Numbered from the stretch's first letter, positions 14,723-23,981 are shown. The stretch: DNA of 64,000 nt from Faecalibacterium prausnitzii (GCF_003287495.1 NZ_PRLE01000001.1:1-64000), one strand, 5' to 3'. Made by a program: numbers and translations. The notes: generated by a model not told the origin, from the letters alone.

Positions 14723-15811
14723 TCAGCGTTTGATGTCGTAGTTCATGTTCATCAGGTTGCGGATGGAGCTCACATCGTCGGTGATGTTGGCATCGCCGTG
14801 GATGGTGTGCTTGATGGCGCTGCTGGCTACGGCAAAGTTGATCATATCCATGGCACGGTAGTTGTGGAGCATGGCGTAGATCAGGCCGCTGGCAAAAGCG
14901 TCACCGCCGCCCACACGGTCCAGGATGTTAAAGGTGAACAGCTTGCTCTCAAAGGTGTGGCCGTCGTACCACATAAAGGCTTTCAGGCTGTTTTCGCTGC
15001 CGCTATGGGCATAGCGGACATGGCGGGCGATGCACTTGAGGCTGGGGTAACGCTCAATAAAGTGCTGGAAGATCTCGTCCTGCTGTTCGTAGCTGGGCTG
15101 CAGAGGCACGCCGTCTTTCCAGTCGCCCTTGGAGTGGTCGTTCTCGTCTTTCCACAGGTGGTAAGGCTCAATGCCCAGCAGCACGTCCACATAGGGCAGA
15201 CACTCGGTGCAGAAATCCCGGGCCTCGTCCCAGGTCCACAGGGTGGAGCGGAAGTTGCCATCAAAGCTGACGGTCAGGCCTTTTTTCTTGGCTACTTTCA
15301 GCATGTCGATGATGAGGCCGCGGCAGTTGGGGGCCAGTGCCGGGGTAATGCCGCTCAGGTGCAGCCAGTCAAAGCCCTCCAGCAGTGCATCCAGATCCAC
15401 CTGCGAGAAATCATACTCCGTGATGGCGCTGTGCTTGCGGTCATAGATGACCTTGGAGGGGCGGATGCCGTAGCCCGTCTCCAGATAGTAAGTACCCAGA
15501 CGGTTCGAGGGAGTCTCGTCCGGCTCGGTGAGGATCATCGGGGTGCAGTGCACATCGTTGGAGCGCAGCCAGCGCACGGCGCTCTTGCCCAGGCTGTTGT
15601 TGGGTACCACGCTGAAGAACGTGCTGTCCACGCCCAGGTTTGCCAGTGCCAGCGCGATGTTGGCCTCGCTGCCGCCGTAGCTGGCCTCAAAGTTGGAAGC
15701 CATGCGCAGCTTTTCGTAGTTCGGCGGGGTCAGGCGCAGCATGATCTCGCCGCAGGTGATAAACTTCTGTCCGGCGGTCTCCTTGCCAAGGATCGGATTG
15801 AAATGTTCCAT
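14723..15811 (-). CDS. PfkB-family sugar kinase, 2-keto-3-deoxygluconate kinase-like
   Basis: A 362-residue ribokinase/PfkB protein: FITCGEIMLRLTPPNYEKLR at the start, GGSEANIALALANLG in the sugar-binding region and DRVGGGDAFASGLIYAM near the end with the catalytic Asp. The N-terminal pattern is that of KdgK, which phosphorylates 2-dehydro-3-deoxygluconate in uronate breakdown, but no other uronate genes are in view. It starts at 15811 after TTTAGGAGGAGCGTT. It is a single-gene unit with its own promoter. Confidence 0.82.
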   Translation of the reverse strand: MEHFNPILGKETAGQKFITCGEIMLRLTPPNYEKLRMASNFEASYGGSEANIALALANLGVDSTFFSVVPNNSLGKSAVRWLRSNDVHCTPMILTEPDETPSNRLGTYYLETGYGIRPSKVIYDRKHSAITEYDFSQVDLDALLEGFDWLHLSGITPALAPNCRGLIIDMLKVAKKKGLTVSFDGNFRSTLWTWDEARDFCTECLPYVDVLLGIEPYHLWKDENDHSKGDWKDGVPLQPSYEQQDEIFQHFIERYPSLKCIARHVRYAHSGSENSLKAFMWYDGHTFESKLFTFNILDRVGGGDAFASGLIYAMLHNYRAMDMINFAVASSAIKHTIHGDANITDDVSSIRNLMNMNYDIKR

Positions 15812-15897
15812 AACGCTCCTCCTAAAAGACGGTTTTGGATCAAAGGCCCGGACAGCTTCTTCACGGGAAAGCTCCCTGAGCACACATTGTTGTATCC

Positions 15898-15926
15898 ATT
15901 ATAGTGCGATTCCCGTCGGAATGCAA
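15898..15926 (-). promoter_or_regulatory. Promoter of the sugar kinase gene
   Basis: On the minus strand TTGCAT (15926-15921), 17 bases, TATAAT (15903-15898), about 90 bases before the start codon. Confidence 0.8.
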
Positions 15927-15983
15927 GGTGAAACCAGAAGTTGCGAGAGAAAATAACAGAGGATTTTTGTGCAGTTTGCTAAA

Positions 15984-16108
15984 GAACTCCTTCCGGCATC
16001 GCTTGCGCGATGCCACCTCCCTCACGGAGGGAGGCTTTTCCTCCCGGAAGCAGCAAAAGGCTCCCTCTTTGAGGGGGCTGTCGAGCGAATGCGAGACTGG
16101 GGGAGTTC
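15984..16108. repeat. Intergenic inverted-repeat element A
   Basis: It begins with GAACTCC and ends with GGAGTTC. Inside are nested stems GGCATCGC/GCGATGCC and CCTCCCTC/GAGGGAGG, and a GCTCCCTCTTTGAGGGGG block. The whole 125 bases can fold on itself. It resembles short palindromic repeats scattered in Faecalibacterium-type genomes. The stop codon of the radical SAM gene lies at its right edge. Confidence 0.65.
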
Positions 16109-17036
16109 ACACCCCCGTCAAATCAAAGCTGGGTGTATACTCCTCTTTTGCACTGCTCTTCTGCTGCATGTAACCCATTGTGAGGCCTTTGTCCATCGCG
16201 TAATTGACCACCCGGCGGTACTCGTAGGTGGTAATGCGCCGCCCGATGCCGTGCTCTGCTGCCTTGTAGAACGGCGTGTACTGGCTCATGACGCTGGGCA
16301 GGAAACACCCGGGGTCGGCCTCGTTCCAGGCAGCCATCTGGTCCAGGACGGCAAAGCTGTCGTCCATGTGGCCGGGCAGAGCCAGATGGCGCAGGATGAC
16401 GCCCTTTTGCAGGATGCCCTCAGCGTCAAATACCGGATGGCCGGCCTGCGCCATCATGGCCTCAATGGCGGGCCTGGCCTGGGCAAAGTAATCCGGTGCA
16501 GCGGAAAGCTCTGCCGAGAGGGCGGCGGAGACGTATTTCAGGTCAGCCAGCCAGATGTCAATGGAACCCCGCCAGGCCGCCACACTCTCCACCGTCTCGT
16601 AGCCGCCCGTGTTGCAGACGATGGGCAAATGCAGCCCCTGCGCCCGGGCCAGATCCAGCGCGGCAATGATCCAGGGCCGCCATTGCCCGGGGGTGACCAG
16701 ATTGATGTTGTGGGCTCCCTGGGCCTGTAAGTTGAGGAAAATTTCAGCCAGATGCTCCACGGTGATCTCCTTGCCCAGGCCCTCGGCGCTGATGGGATAG
16801 TTCTGGCAGAAGCAGCACTTGAGGGTGCAGCCGGAGAAAAAGACTGTGCCGCTGCCTTTGGTGCCGCTGATGCAGGGCTCTTCCCAGAAATGCAGGGCCG
16901 CCCGGGCGACTTTTAAAGTATTGCCTGCCCCACAGAAACCGCACTGTCCGGCGGCGCGGTCAGCTTTGCACCGCCGGGGGCAGAGAGTGCAGACGTCCGG
17001 CGGGGTGACAACGATGTTTTTGGGCATATTATCCAA
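16107..17036 (-). CDS. Radical SAM protein, pyruvate formate-lyase-activase-like
   Basis: The 309-residue protein has the radical SAM triad Cys70, Cys74, Cys77 in SGCTLKCCFCQNY. An N-terminal cysteine-rich segment (Cys16, 19, 23, 32, 35) may hold a second cluster. The family is often named PflX or putative PFL-activating enzyme. Members are widespread in anaerobes and the substrate is usually unknown; no glycyl radical enzyme gene is adjacent. The ATG at 17036 has no strong ribosome site, and a second ATG follows three codons later. Its promoter overlaps the divergent fbp promoter. Confidence 0.83.
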   Translation of the reverse strand: MDNMPKNIVVTPPDVCTLCPRRCKADRAAGQCGFCGAGNTLKVARAALHFWEEPCISGTKGSGTVFFSGCTLKCCFCQNYPISAEGLGKEITVEHLAEIFLNLQAQGAHNINLVTPGQWRPWIIAALDLARAQGLHLPIVCNTGGYETVESVAAWRGSIDIWLADLKYVSAALSAELSAAPDYFAQARPAIEAMMAQAGHPVFDAEGILQKGVILRHLALPGHMDDSFAVLDQMAAWNEADPGCFLPSVMSQYTPFYKAAEHGIGRRITTYEYRRVVNYAMDKGLTMGYMQQKSSAKEEYTPSFDLTGV

Positions 17037-17072
17037 GTCCTTTGCAAAATCTTTTACGCTTTTCTAAACGCT

Positions 17073-17106
17073 ATTATACCATTTCCAGAAGCAAAAGTGG
17101 TATACT
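17073..17106. promoter_or_regulatory. Divergent extended -10 promoters sharing a palindrome
   Basis: TGGTATAAT on the minus strand (17081-17073) faces the radical SAM gene, and TGGTATACT on the plus strand (17098-17106) faces fbp. Neither has a good -35, which fits extended -10 promoters. TATACCA and TGGTATA form a perfect palindrome with 16 bases between them. Confidence 0.65.
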
Positions 17107-17165
17107 AAGAAATAATATTGCATGTGATGCAAGAATACTACATATTTGGACATCTGGAGGACATC

Positions 17166-19172
17166 ATGCGCACCGAAACCGAAGAGATCCGGGACAATCT
17201 GAAATATTTATCCCTGCTTGCACGGGATTACCCCTCGCAGGCTGCGGCGGCCAGCGAGATCATCAGCACCGAGGCTCTGCTCAAGCTGCCCAAGGGTACC
17301 GAGCATTTTATGAGCGATCTGCACGGCGAAAACGAAGCCTTTGTACATATCCTGAACTCTGCCTCCGGTGTCATCCGCGAAAAAGTGGATATCGTGCTGG
17401 GGGATACGGTCCCTGAGTCTGACCGCGCCGAGCTGGCAACGCTGATCTATTACCCCAATGAGAAACTGCCCCAGCTCAAGGCCAAGTGCGCGGACGAGGA
17501 GACGCTGGAGCAGTGGTATACCGAGACGCTGCTCCGCCTCATTGATCTCTGCCGTCTGGTTTCTTCCAAGCACACCCGGGAGCATGTGCGTGCCTGCCTG
17601 CCCTCCAGCTGCGGTTATATTCTGGACGAGCTGCTCCACGCCCATTTTGAGGACCACGATAAAGACCTCTATTATGGCCAGATCGTGGGCAGTATTATTG
17701 AAAATGGCCGCGCGGACCGTTTCATTGTCCGCCTGTGTGAGCTCATCAAGCGGCTGGCCGTGGATAAGCTGCACATTGTGGGCGACCTGTTTGACCGCGG
17801 CCCCCGCCCGGATATCATCCTGGACCTGCTCATGCGCCACCATAACGTCGATATCCAGTGGGGCAACCATGATGTGGTCTGGATGGGCGCCGCCGCCGGC
17901 AGCCCCATCTGCATCTGCACTGTCCTCAAGACCACGCTGGCCTACCACAACCATGCCATGCTGGAGGACTGCTATGGCATCAACCTGCGCCATCTGCAGC
18001 GGATGGCCGAGCAGTTCTACGGCAACGATGACCTGACCATCTGGATGCCCCACACCGATTTGGAGCGCGGCCCCTATACACCGGGAATGCTCCACCGGTG
18101 CGCGGTCATGCACAAGGCTGTCACCATCCTGATGCTCAAGATGGAGTGCAAGGTCATTGACCGCAACCCGGATTTCAAGATGCAGGGCCGCGATTACCTC
18201 CGCTGCATCGACTGGGAGAAGAAGACCGTCCGGATCGGGGATAAGGAGTATCCTCTGCGGGACACTTCGTTCCCCACGGTGGACCCCAAAGACCCCGCCG
18301 CCCTCAACGACGATGAGCGGCTGGTGCTGCACAAACTGGTAGAGTCGTTTCGCCAGAGCCAGAAGCTGCAGGAGCATGTGGAGTTCCTCTACGCCAAGGG
18401 CAGCGTTTACCACATTGAAAACGGCAACCTGCTCTACCATGGGGTGGTGCCCATGACCCAGAAAGGCACCTTTGCGGTGGAGCGGTTCGAGGGACACACC
18501 TATTCCGGCCGGGCCCTCATGGATTACTGCGATGAGCGGGCCCGCCGCGGCTACTTTGCCCCGGAGGGAAGCGTCGCCCGCCGCAGCGGACAGGACTTTT
18601 TGTGGTATCTGTGGTGCGGCAAGCTTTCGCCGCTGTTTGGCCGCAGTGCCATGACGACATTCGAGCGGCTGTATGTGGAGGATAAAAGCACCCACACCGA
18701 AAAGAAAGACCCCTATTATACATGGTATAATGAGGAAGCCGTCTGCCGCCGCATTCTGGCGGAGTTTGGCCTGCCCGGCACCAGCCACATCGTCAACGGC
18801 CATGTCCCCGTGCAGGAGAAAAACGGTGAGAGCCCCATCAAGGGCGGGGGACGTCTCGTGGTCATCGACGGCGGCTTCTGCCGTGCCTATCATGAGAAGA
18901 CGGGCATTGCGGGCTATACACTGGTCTACTCCAGCCGCACCATGTCCCTGCGTACCCATCAGCCGTTCGTCAGCGCGGAAAAGGCCGTGAATGAGAACAT
19001 CGACATTATCTCCCAGAAGAACATTCTGGAAACGGAGAATCATCGCATCCTCGTGGAGGAGACCGATGAGGGAGAAAACCTCCGGGAGCGGGTGCACGAC
19101 CTCAAACAGCTGGTCCGCGCCTACCAGCTGGGCTGGATCAAGGAGACCCGCAGCGAGGATCAGGTCTGGTAA
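17166..19172 (+). CDS. fbp: Fructose-1,6-bisphosphatase, class III
   Basis: The 668-residue protein matches the Firmicute class III enzyme in length (about 670) and sequence: MSDLHGENEAFVHILNSASG, VDKLHIVGDLFDRGPRPDII and DIQWGNHDVVWMGAAAG form the calcineurin-like metal site. It hydrolyses fructose 1,6-bisphosphate in gluconeogenesis. The start at 17166 has CTGGAGGACATC in front; an earlier in-frame ATG at 17118 lacks a ribosome site. It is monocistronic. Confidence 0.95.
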   Translation: MRTETEEIRDNLKYLSLLARDYPSQAAAASEIISTEALLKLPKGTEHFMSDLHGENEAFVHILNSASGVIREKVDIVLGDTVPESDRAELATLIYYPNEKLPQLKAKCADEETLEQWYTETLLRLIDLCRLVSSKHTREHVRACLPSSCGYILDELLHAHFEDHDKDLYYGQIVGSIIENGRADRFIVRLCELIKRLAVDKLHIVGDLFDRGPRPDIILDLLMRHHNVDIQWGNHDVVWMGAAAGSPICICTVLKTTLAYHNHAMLEDCYGINLRHLQRMAEQFYGNDDLTIWMPHTDLERGPYTPGMLHRCAVMHKAVTILMLKMECKVIDRNPDFKMQGRDYLRCIDWEKKTVRIGDKEYPLRDTSFPTVDPKDPAALNDDERLVLHKLVESFRQSQKLQEHVEFLYAKGSVYHIENGNLLYHGVVPMTQKGTFAVERFEGHTYSGRALMDYCDERARRGYFAPEGSVARRSGQDFLWYLWCGKLSPLFGRSAMTTFERLYVEDKSTHTEKKDPYYTWYNEEAVCRRILAEFGLPGTSHIVNGHVPVQEKNGESPIKGGGRLVVIDGGFCRAYHEKTGIAGYTLVYSSRTMSLRTHQPFVSAEKAVNENIDIISQKNILETENHRILVEETDEGENLRERVHDLKQLVRAYQLGWIKETRSEDQVW

Positions 19173-19300
19173 AACACAGTCTCTGTCCGGCGGAACCGGC
19201 CCGGGCAATTGTAAAATTTTTGAAAAAAGAGACAAAAAAACGGAATATCTTCATGGATTCTGGGCAAAACAGAAAATAACGGACAGAATGGCGCGGGGGC

Positions 19301-19329
19301 TTTGCTTTTTCTGTATTCTCGTGTATAAT
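19301..19329 (+). promoter_or_regulatory. Promoter of the murA operon in a 300-base gap
   Basis: TTTGCT (19301-19306), 17 bases, TATAAT (19324-19329). The gap 19173-19474 contains no gene. After this promoter comes a leader of about 140 bases with several GC-rich stems (for example CGCGGCACGCG near 19375) but no recognisable riboswitch. Confidence 0.65.
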
Positions 19330-19474
19330 AGGGTAGCTGCAGTTGTTGCGGCTTTATTTTCCTGCCTGAAAACTCGCGGCACGCGGGTCCTCGGAAGAAA
19401 CTGCGGCATGTACTTTGGAAATGCACCTTATAGGGCCTGTCACGAAGCGGGCCCACGACAAGGAGATCATAAAA

Positions 19475-20758
19475 TTGGAAAAATTTGTTGTTACGGGCGG
19501 CAAAGCCCTGCATGGTGAGGTTACCATCTCCGGCGCAAAGAACGCGGCAGTGGGCATCCTGCCCGCCACCATTCTGGCAGCCGATGTCTGCGTCATTGAA
19601 AACCTGCCGGATATCAGCGATGTGGCCGTCAGCCTCAAGATCCTGAGCACCCTGGGCGCACAGGTCAAGATGCTGAACAAGAACACCTATGAGATCGACA
19701 CCACCCACCTGACGAGCACCAATGTCCCGGATGACCTGTCCCGCCAGATGCGCGCCAGCTATTACTTCCTGGGTGCACTGCTGTCCCGTTTCGGCAAGGC
19801 ACAGGTGGCCATGCCCGGCGGCTGCAACCTGGGCCCCCGCCCCATCGACCAGCACCTGAAAGTTTTCAGCGCCCTGGGCGCAGAGGACAGCGTGGATTAC
19901 GGCATGATCACCGTCCGCGCCAAGGAGCTCAACGGAGCGCATATCTTCTTTGATAAGGTCAGCGTGGGCGCTACCATGAACGGGATGCTCTCCGCTGTCA
20001 TGGCCAAGGGCCAGACCATTCTGGAAAACTGCGCCAAGGAGCCCCATGTGGTCGATCTGGCCAACTTCCTGAATATGTGCGGTGCGGATGTCCGTGGCGC
20101 CGGTACCGATGTCATCAAGGTGCGCGGCGTGGAGAAGATGCACGGCTGCACCTACAGCATCATCCCGGATCAGATCGAGGCCGGCAGCTATATGGTGGCT
20201 GCCGCTGCCACCGGCGGCGATGTCCTCATCAAGAACGTCACTCCCAAGCATCTGGAGCCGATCACCGCAAAGCTCCGCCGTGCAGGCGTGGAAGTGGAGG
20301 AATTTGACGATTCCGTCCGCGTCCGCCGCACCGGCGATATCCTGCCTTTGAAGATCAACACCATGCCGCACCCCGGTTTCCCCACCGACATGCAGCCGCT
20401 CATGGGCGTGCTGCTCAGCGTGGCGAAGGGAACTTCTACCGTGACGGAAAGTGTCTGGGACAACCGCTTCCGCTATGTGGACGAGCTGCGCAAGATGGGC
20501 GCGAATGTCCAGGTGGATGGCCAGGTGGCCGTGTTTGAGGGTGTCGAGAAGCTCAGCCCGGCCCCCCTCCGTGCGACCGACCTGCGCGCGGGCGCTGCCA
20601 TGGTGGTGGCTGCCCTGATGGCCGACGGCACCAGCGAGGTGGAAGAGATCGGCTATATCGAGCGCGGCTACGAGAATATCGTGGAAAAGCTGCGCGCGCT
20701 GGGTGCTGATATCGAGAAAGTGGAGCGGGTGCCCGCTGCACTGGAACAGGCCATGTGA
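19475..20758 (+). CDS. murA: UDP-N-acetylglucosamine 1-carboxyvinyltransferase MurA
   Basis: The 427-residue EPSP-synthase-type enzyme adds enolpyruvate to UDP-GlcNAc, the first committed step of peptidoglycan synthesis. Lys22 lies in TISGAKNA and the active-site Cys117 in MPGGCNLGPRPID. The cysteine is the residue targeted by fosfomycin in this family. A TTG start at 19475 follows AAGGAG by nine bases and gives the standard N terminus MEKFVVTGGKALHGEVTISG. The frame extends upstream without a good start. It is followed six bases later by walJ. Confidence 0.94.
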   Translation: MEKFVVTGGKALHGEVTISGAKNAAVGILPATILAADVCVIENLPDISDVAVSLKILSTLGAQVKMLNKNTYEIDTTHLTSTNVPDDLSRQMRASYYFLGALLSRFGKAQVAMPGGCNLGPRPIDQHLKVFSALGAEDSVDYGMITVRAKELNGAHIFFDKVSVGATMNGMLSAVMAKGQTILENCAKEPHVVDLANFLNMCGADVRGAGTDVIKVRGVEKMHGCTYSIIPDQIEAGSYMVAAAATGGDVLIKNVTPKHLEPITAKLRRAGVEVEEFDDSVRVRRTGDILPLKINTMPHPGFPTDMQPLMGVLLSVAKGTSTVTESVWDNRFRYVDELRKMGANVQVDGQVAVFEGVEKLSPAPLRATDLRAGAAMVVAALMADGTSEVEEIGYIERGYENIVEKLRALGADIEKVERVPAALEQAM

Positions 20759-20764
20759 TCCGCA

Positions 20765-21553
20765 ATGTCTGAATTTATCTCGTTGTATTCCGGCTCTTCC
20801 GGCAACAGCAGCGTGGTGCGCTGCGGCGACCATTACCTTATCATTGATATGGGCAAAGGCGTGCGCACCACCGGCGCTGCCCTCAAATCGCTGGGGCTGA
20901 ACATTGCGGACTGTGACGGCATCCTCGTCACCCACGAGCACAGTGACCACGTCAAGGGCCTTTCCACGTTCCTCAAAAAGAATCCGCTCCCGGTCTACGG
21001 CGGTGCGGATACACTGGATTTTCTGGACGCCAACGGCATCGTCCCGCCTACCTGTGAGCTGAACACCCTGTCCAGCCGGGAAGAGGACATTGGTGCCTTT
21101 GGGGTGCAGGCATTCCCCACCAGCCACGATGTGCCCTGTGTGGGCTACCGCATTCATACCCCGGACGGAAAGACCATGACCCTTGCTACCGACCTGGGCG
21201 TCCTGACGCCACCGGTGCATGAGGCGCTGTCTGGCTGTGACCTGGTTGCACTGGAGAGCAATTACGATCTCCACATGCTCCGCAGCGGCCCGTATCCCTA
21301 TTACTTACGCGCCCGGATCGAATCGGCCCGGGGACACCTCTCCAACGATGAGTGCTCCGCCAAGCTGCTGGAGCTCGTTCAGGAGGGCTGTAAAAAGTTT
21401 GCCCTGTGTCATCTCTCGCAGGAGAACAACACCCCGATGCTGGCGTTACAGACCGTTTTCAACACCCTTGGTGCCGCGGGTGTCGTGCCCGAGAAAGACT
21501 GTGTTGTGCAGGCCCAGCGCCGCAACGAAGTCAGCCCGGTGCTGGAATTTTAA
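20765..21553 (+). CDS. walJ: WalJ/YycJ-type metallo-beta-lactamase-fold hydrolase
   Basis: A 262-residue protein with SLYSGSSGNSSVV at the start and the metal motif THEHSDH (residues about 58-64). A later SHDVPCVGYR and a DLVALESNYD segment complete the site. The YycJ/WalJ group are nuclease-like enzymes linked in Firmicutes to coordination of replication and division. It follows murA at six bases, so it is in one transcript. The two-component walRK genes with which it often travels are not in view. Confidence 0.85.
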   Translation: MSEFISLYSGSSGNSSVVRCGDHYLIIDMGKGVRTTGAALKSLGLNIADCDGILVTHEHSDHVKGLSTFLKKNPLPVYGGADTLDFLDANGIVPPTCELNTLSSREEDIGAFGVQAFPTSHDVPCVGYRIHTPDGKTMTLATDLGVLTPPVHEALSGCDLVALESNYDLHMLRSGPYPYYLRARIESARGHLSNDECSAKLLELVQEGCKKFALCHLSQENNTPMLALQTVFNTLGAAGVVPEKDCVVQAQRRNEVSPVLEF

Positions 21554-21565
21554 ATAGGATCAAAG

Positions 21566-21608
21566 AACCCCGCCAAAGCAGGTTTTACACTTGCCGTGGC
21601 GGGGTTTT
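21566..21608 (+). terminator. Terminator of the murA-walJ operon
   Basis: AACCCCGCCA and TGGCGGGGTT pair perfectly across a 21-base loop, followed by TTTTC. Confidence 0.85.
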
Positions 21609-21642
21609 CTGCATCTTGTTTGTCCGGGAGTTTGTGCCGGAA

Positions 21643-22617
21643 TTACTCGCTGGCTTTCTGCGCCCGGATGTCTTCGCCCACAAAGTTGAACGGGACAAAG
21701 GCGGACAGGCGGCTGGAGATCTTCTCGGTGTAACGCTTTTCCAGCAGGGAACCGTCGGTGATATTGGTCGTCACAATGGTAGGCAGGCCTGCCCCCAGGC
21801 GGTTGTTGAGCAGGCTGTAAAATGTGGTGATGAAATAGGGTGTGACAAACTCGGTGCCCAGATCATCCAGGATCAATAAATCGGCAGTGGCGGCGGTGCG
21901 CAACAGGGTATCGGCATCGCCGGAGGGGTCAAAGCGGGAAGCCTCCATCTTGCCAAAAAAGTCCGGGCTGGAAACATAAATGACATCGTAGCCCTTGTCC
22001 AGCACGATGCCGGCAATGGCAAGGGCCGCATGCGTTTTGCCAAGGCCTGCATTGCCCACCAGCATCAGGCTTTCATTCTCAGCAGGGGAGAAGTCCTCCG
22101 CATAATTTTTCAGGCCTGCCAGCAGCTGGCCCATGTAAGTACGGACATTCAGCCCCAGAGCGGGGTCAATGACATTGGGGTAATAGCTTAGCTTCATGGT
22201 ATCAAAGCTGGAAATAGACAGGCTGGAAAGCCCCTCGATCTCTTTCCGGCGGAGGGTCTGCATCACCTTGTGGACACAGCTGCAGGTGCGCCCGTCTACC
22301 ACGCCAGTGTCCTGGCACTTTCTGCAGGTGAATTTTGGCTCCAGCGCATCGGCCGGGCGTCCGCTGGCGGCCAGCAAGGCGGCCAGTTTCTGCTTTGCCT
22401 CCGTCAGGGCGGCGTTGGCGGCGGTGCGGTCTTTGCCGGAAGCACCGGCCAGCGCACAGCGGATGCCGCGCACCCGCACTTCTTCCTCCGCGTGGCGCAA
22501 AGCCGGGATCACGGCCTCCGCCTCCGCGCGGGCGTCTTCCGCCAGTGCCCGGGCGGTCTGCCGCCGGGCTGCAATGGTGCGCAGGGCTTCCTGATACAGT
22601 TCGTTTTTGGTACGCAT
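21643..22617 (-). CDS. DnaC/DnaI-like helicase loader ATPase
   Basis: The 324-residue protein has a helical N-terminal region, a zinc-binding knuckle (CRKCQDTGVVDGRTCSCV, about residues 97-114) and an AAA+ domain with Walker A GNAGLGKT and Walker B LLILDDLGTEF. It would load the replicative helicase at forks. It lies 21 bases downstream of the DnaD-like gene in the same direction. Together they make a primosome operon, the arrangement common in Clostridia. Confidence 0.87.
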   Translation of the reverse strand: MRTKNELYQEALRTIAARRQTARALAEDARAEAEAVIPALRHAEEEVRVRGIRCALAGASGKDRTAANAALTEAKQKLAALLAASGRPADALEPKFTCRKCQDTGVVDGRTCSCVHKVMQTLRRKEIEGLSSLSISSFDTMKLSYYPNVIDPALGLNVRTYMGQLLAGLKNYAEDFSPAENESLMLVGNAGLGKTHAALAIAGIVLDKGYDVIYVSSPDFFGKMEASRFDPSGDADTLLRTAATADLLILDDLGTEFVTPYFITTFYSLLNNRLGAGLPTIVTTNITDGSLLEKRYTEKISSRLSAFVPFNFVGEDIRAQKASE

Positions 22618-22638
22618 AGAGTGACCTCGTTTCCGCGC

Positions 22639-23565
22639 TTACGGCGTGGATTTCTTTTTCAGGCGGTTGAGCGACGCGGTGAGGGAAGAATTCTTGAGAA
22701 AATCGTTTCCGCTGGGGGCGGTACGGTCCACCCGGATGTTCCGGCTGGCACCGATCTCCGCCACCGGGCCGCGCACATCGTGGATGGTGCGCAGACCTTT
22801 GGCATTCCAGGTCTTGAGGATGCTGTTCCAGTACCACAGGTCCCGCTTGGGGCCGGCCTGCACGGCCACTTCCTGCACCATGGCGTCATCGTAGCCGTAG
22901 ACCTCATACCAGCGGGCAATGGCTTTCCGTCCGCCCAGGGTGAGCTCGCTGTCCGGGATGCCCAGCAATCCGCTGACATACTGCTCCCGCTGGGCCCGGA
23001 GGGCCAGCAGTTTCAGGTGGGCATCCGCCTGTTCGCCGGTCTCCACGCCCTCAGCCCGCCAGACTTTCAACTCGTGGGTCACAGCGGCCATAGTCCGCTT
23101 GCCCTTGCTGGCCACATAGGCCACGCAGAGCATGACGGTTTCCGGGGCAAAGCCATCCTGCAAATACAGGTGGACGATCTTTTCCATCTCGCTGTGGGTC
23201 AGCGGCCGGGCAAAGCCGGTCTGTGCACAGTCGATGAGGCTGGAGATCATCGGGTCGGTGCGGGAAGCCGCGGCGATCTCCTGCCAGGTCATGGGGGCGG
23301 GGGCGCTGGGCTCCTCGCCCGGGGCAGCGTTCTCCTCGTACCGTTCCAGCAGGCCGGCACCCGCCCAGAACGAAAGGGCGCTCTCTGCCGTCATCCGGCT
23401 GCGGAGTTTCAGGTCTGAACACAGCTTGTCCGGGTCTGTGATACCCGTTGCCAGCACATACAGCGCCACGCGGACGTTATATTCCTCCGCGATGCCCAGC
23501 TTGGAAAATACCAGCTGCGGCACCGGAATGGTATCGCCTTTGAGCTCTTTTAAACGATAGATCAT
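22639..23565 (-). CDS. DnaD-domain replication protein
   Basis: The 308-residue protein has an N-terminal winged-helix-like part and the C-terminal DnaD-like pattern (VEAL-type helices ending in WYEVYGYDDAMVQEVAVQAG, then WYWNSILKTWNAKGL). DnaD proteins help assemble the primosome at the origin and at restart sites. The start at 23565 (MIYRLKELKGDTIPVPQLVF) is the family N terminus; the longer frame to 23634 overlaps the upstream gene. It is co-transcribed with the helicase loader downstream. Confidence 0.82.
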   Translation of the reverse strand: MIYRLKELKGDTIPVPQLVFSKLGIAEEYNVRVALYVLATGITDPDKLCSDLKLRSRMTAESALSFWAGAGLLERYEENAAPGEEPSAPAPMTWQEIAAASRTDPMISSLIDCAQTGFARPLTHSEMEKIVHLYLQDGFAPETVMLCVAYVASKGKRTMAAVTHELKVWRAEGVETGEQADAHLKLLALRAQREQYVSGLLGIPDSELTLGGRKAIARWYEVYGYDDAMVQEVAVQAGPKRDLWYWNSILKTWNAKGLRTIHDVRGPVAEIGASRNIRVDRTAPSGNDFLKNSSLTASLNRLKKKSTP

Positions 23566-23581
23566 GGGTCCCTCACAGTCA

Positions 23582-23956
23582 TCAGGATTGGCCGGAGGCT
23601 TCTTCCTCCGGTGTCGGCGGCGTCCAGGGTTCACAGTCCAGCAGAGAGGGGTGCTGTTTCCAGCGCTCCAGGTCGGCTTCGTAAGTCTCTGCCAGATATT
23701 TGGCTGCCGCAGCCCGGCCCTCGTCGGAGAGAGGGTAGACCTCCCGGCGGCGGAGGGCAGGGTCGGTGAATTCCAGCGCCCAGGGGTCCGGCCAGACGTC
23801 CACCGTGAGGATGCTCTCTTCTTTTTCGGCTCCCTCGCCGCCCTCCGGGTCCGGCACCTTGCGCTTGCCGGGGGTCAGCAGGTAGCGCATCCCATCCTCG
23901 TTGCCGCTGAACGAGTTTTTGTTTTTAAAGTAGTGCAGCAGAGGAACAAAAATCAT
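23582..23956 (-). CDS. Hypothetical protein at the head of the primosome operon
   Basis: A 124-residue acidic protein starting MIFVPLLHYFKNKNSFSGNE, with tryptophan-rich stretches (WPDPWALEF) and a proline-rich tail. I recognise no domain. It precedes the DnaD gene by 16 bases. The ATG at 23956 follows GGAAAGGCGTTTTGT. It has no signal peptide or membrane segment. It may be a lineage-specific replication accessory, but only the position suggests this. Confidence 0.6.
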   Translation of the reverse strand: MIFVPLLHYFKNKNSFSGNEDGMRYLLTPGKRKVPDPEGGEGAEKEESILTVDVWPDPWALEFTDPALRRREVYPLSDEGRAAAAKYLAETYEADLERWKQHPSLLDCEPWTPPTPEEEASGQS

Positions 23957-23981
23957 ACAAAACGCCTTTCCGCGAAATGCC

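Noticed and set aside
17208-19235. A 675-codon open frame on the minus strand opposite fbp
   Set aside because: Antisense of class III FBPase, with no start signal and no recognisable protein features.
19160-21274. A 704-codon open frame on the minus strand opposite murA and walJ
   Set aside because: It mirrors the codon pattern of two well-identified plus-strand genes, has no ribosome site and shows no domain. GC-rich third positions leave the antisense frame open.
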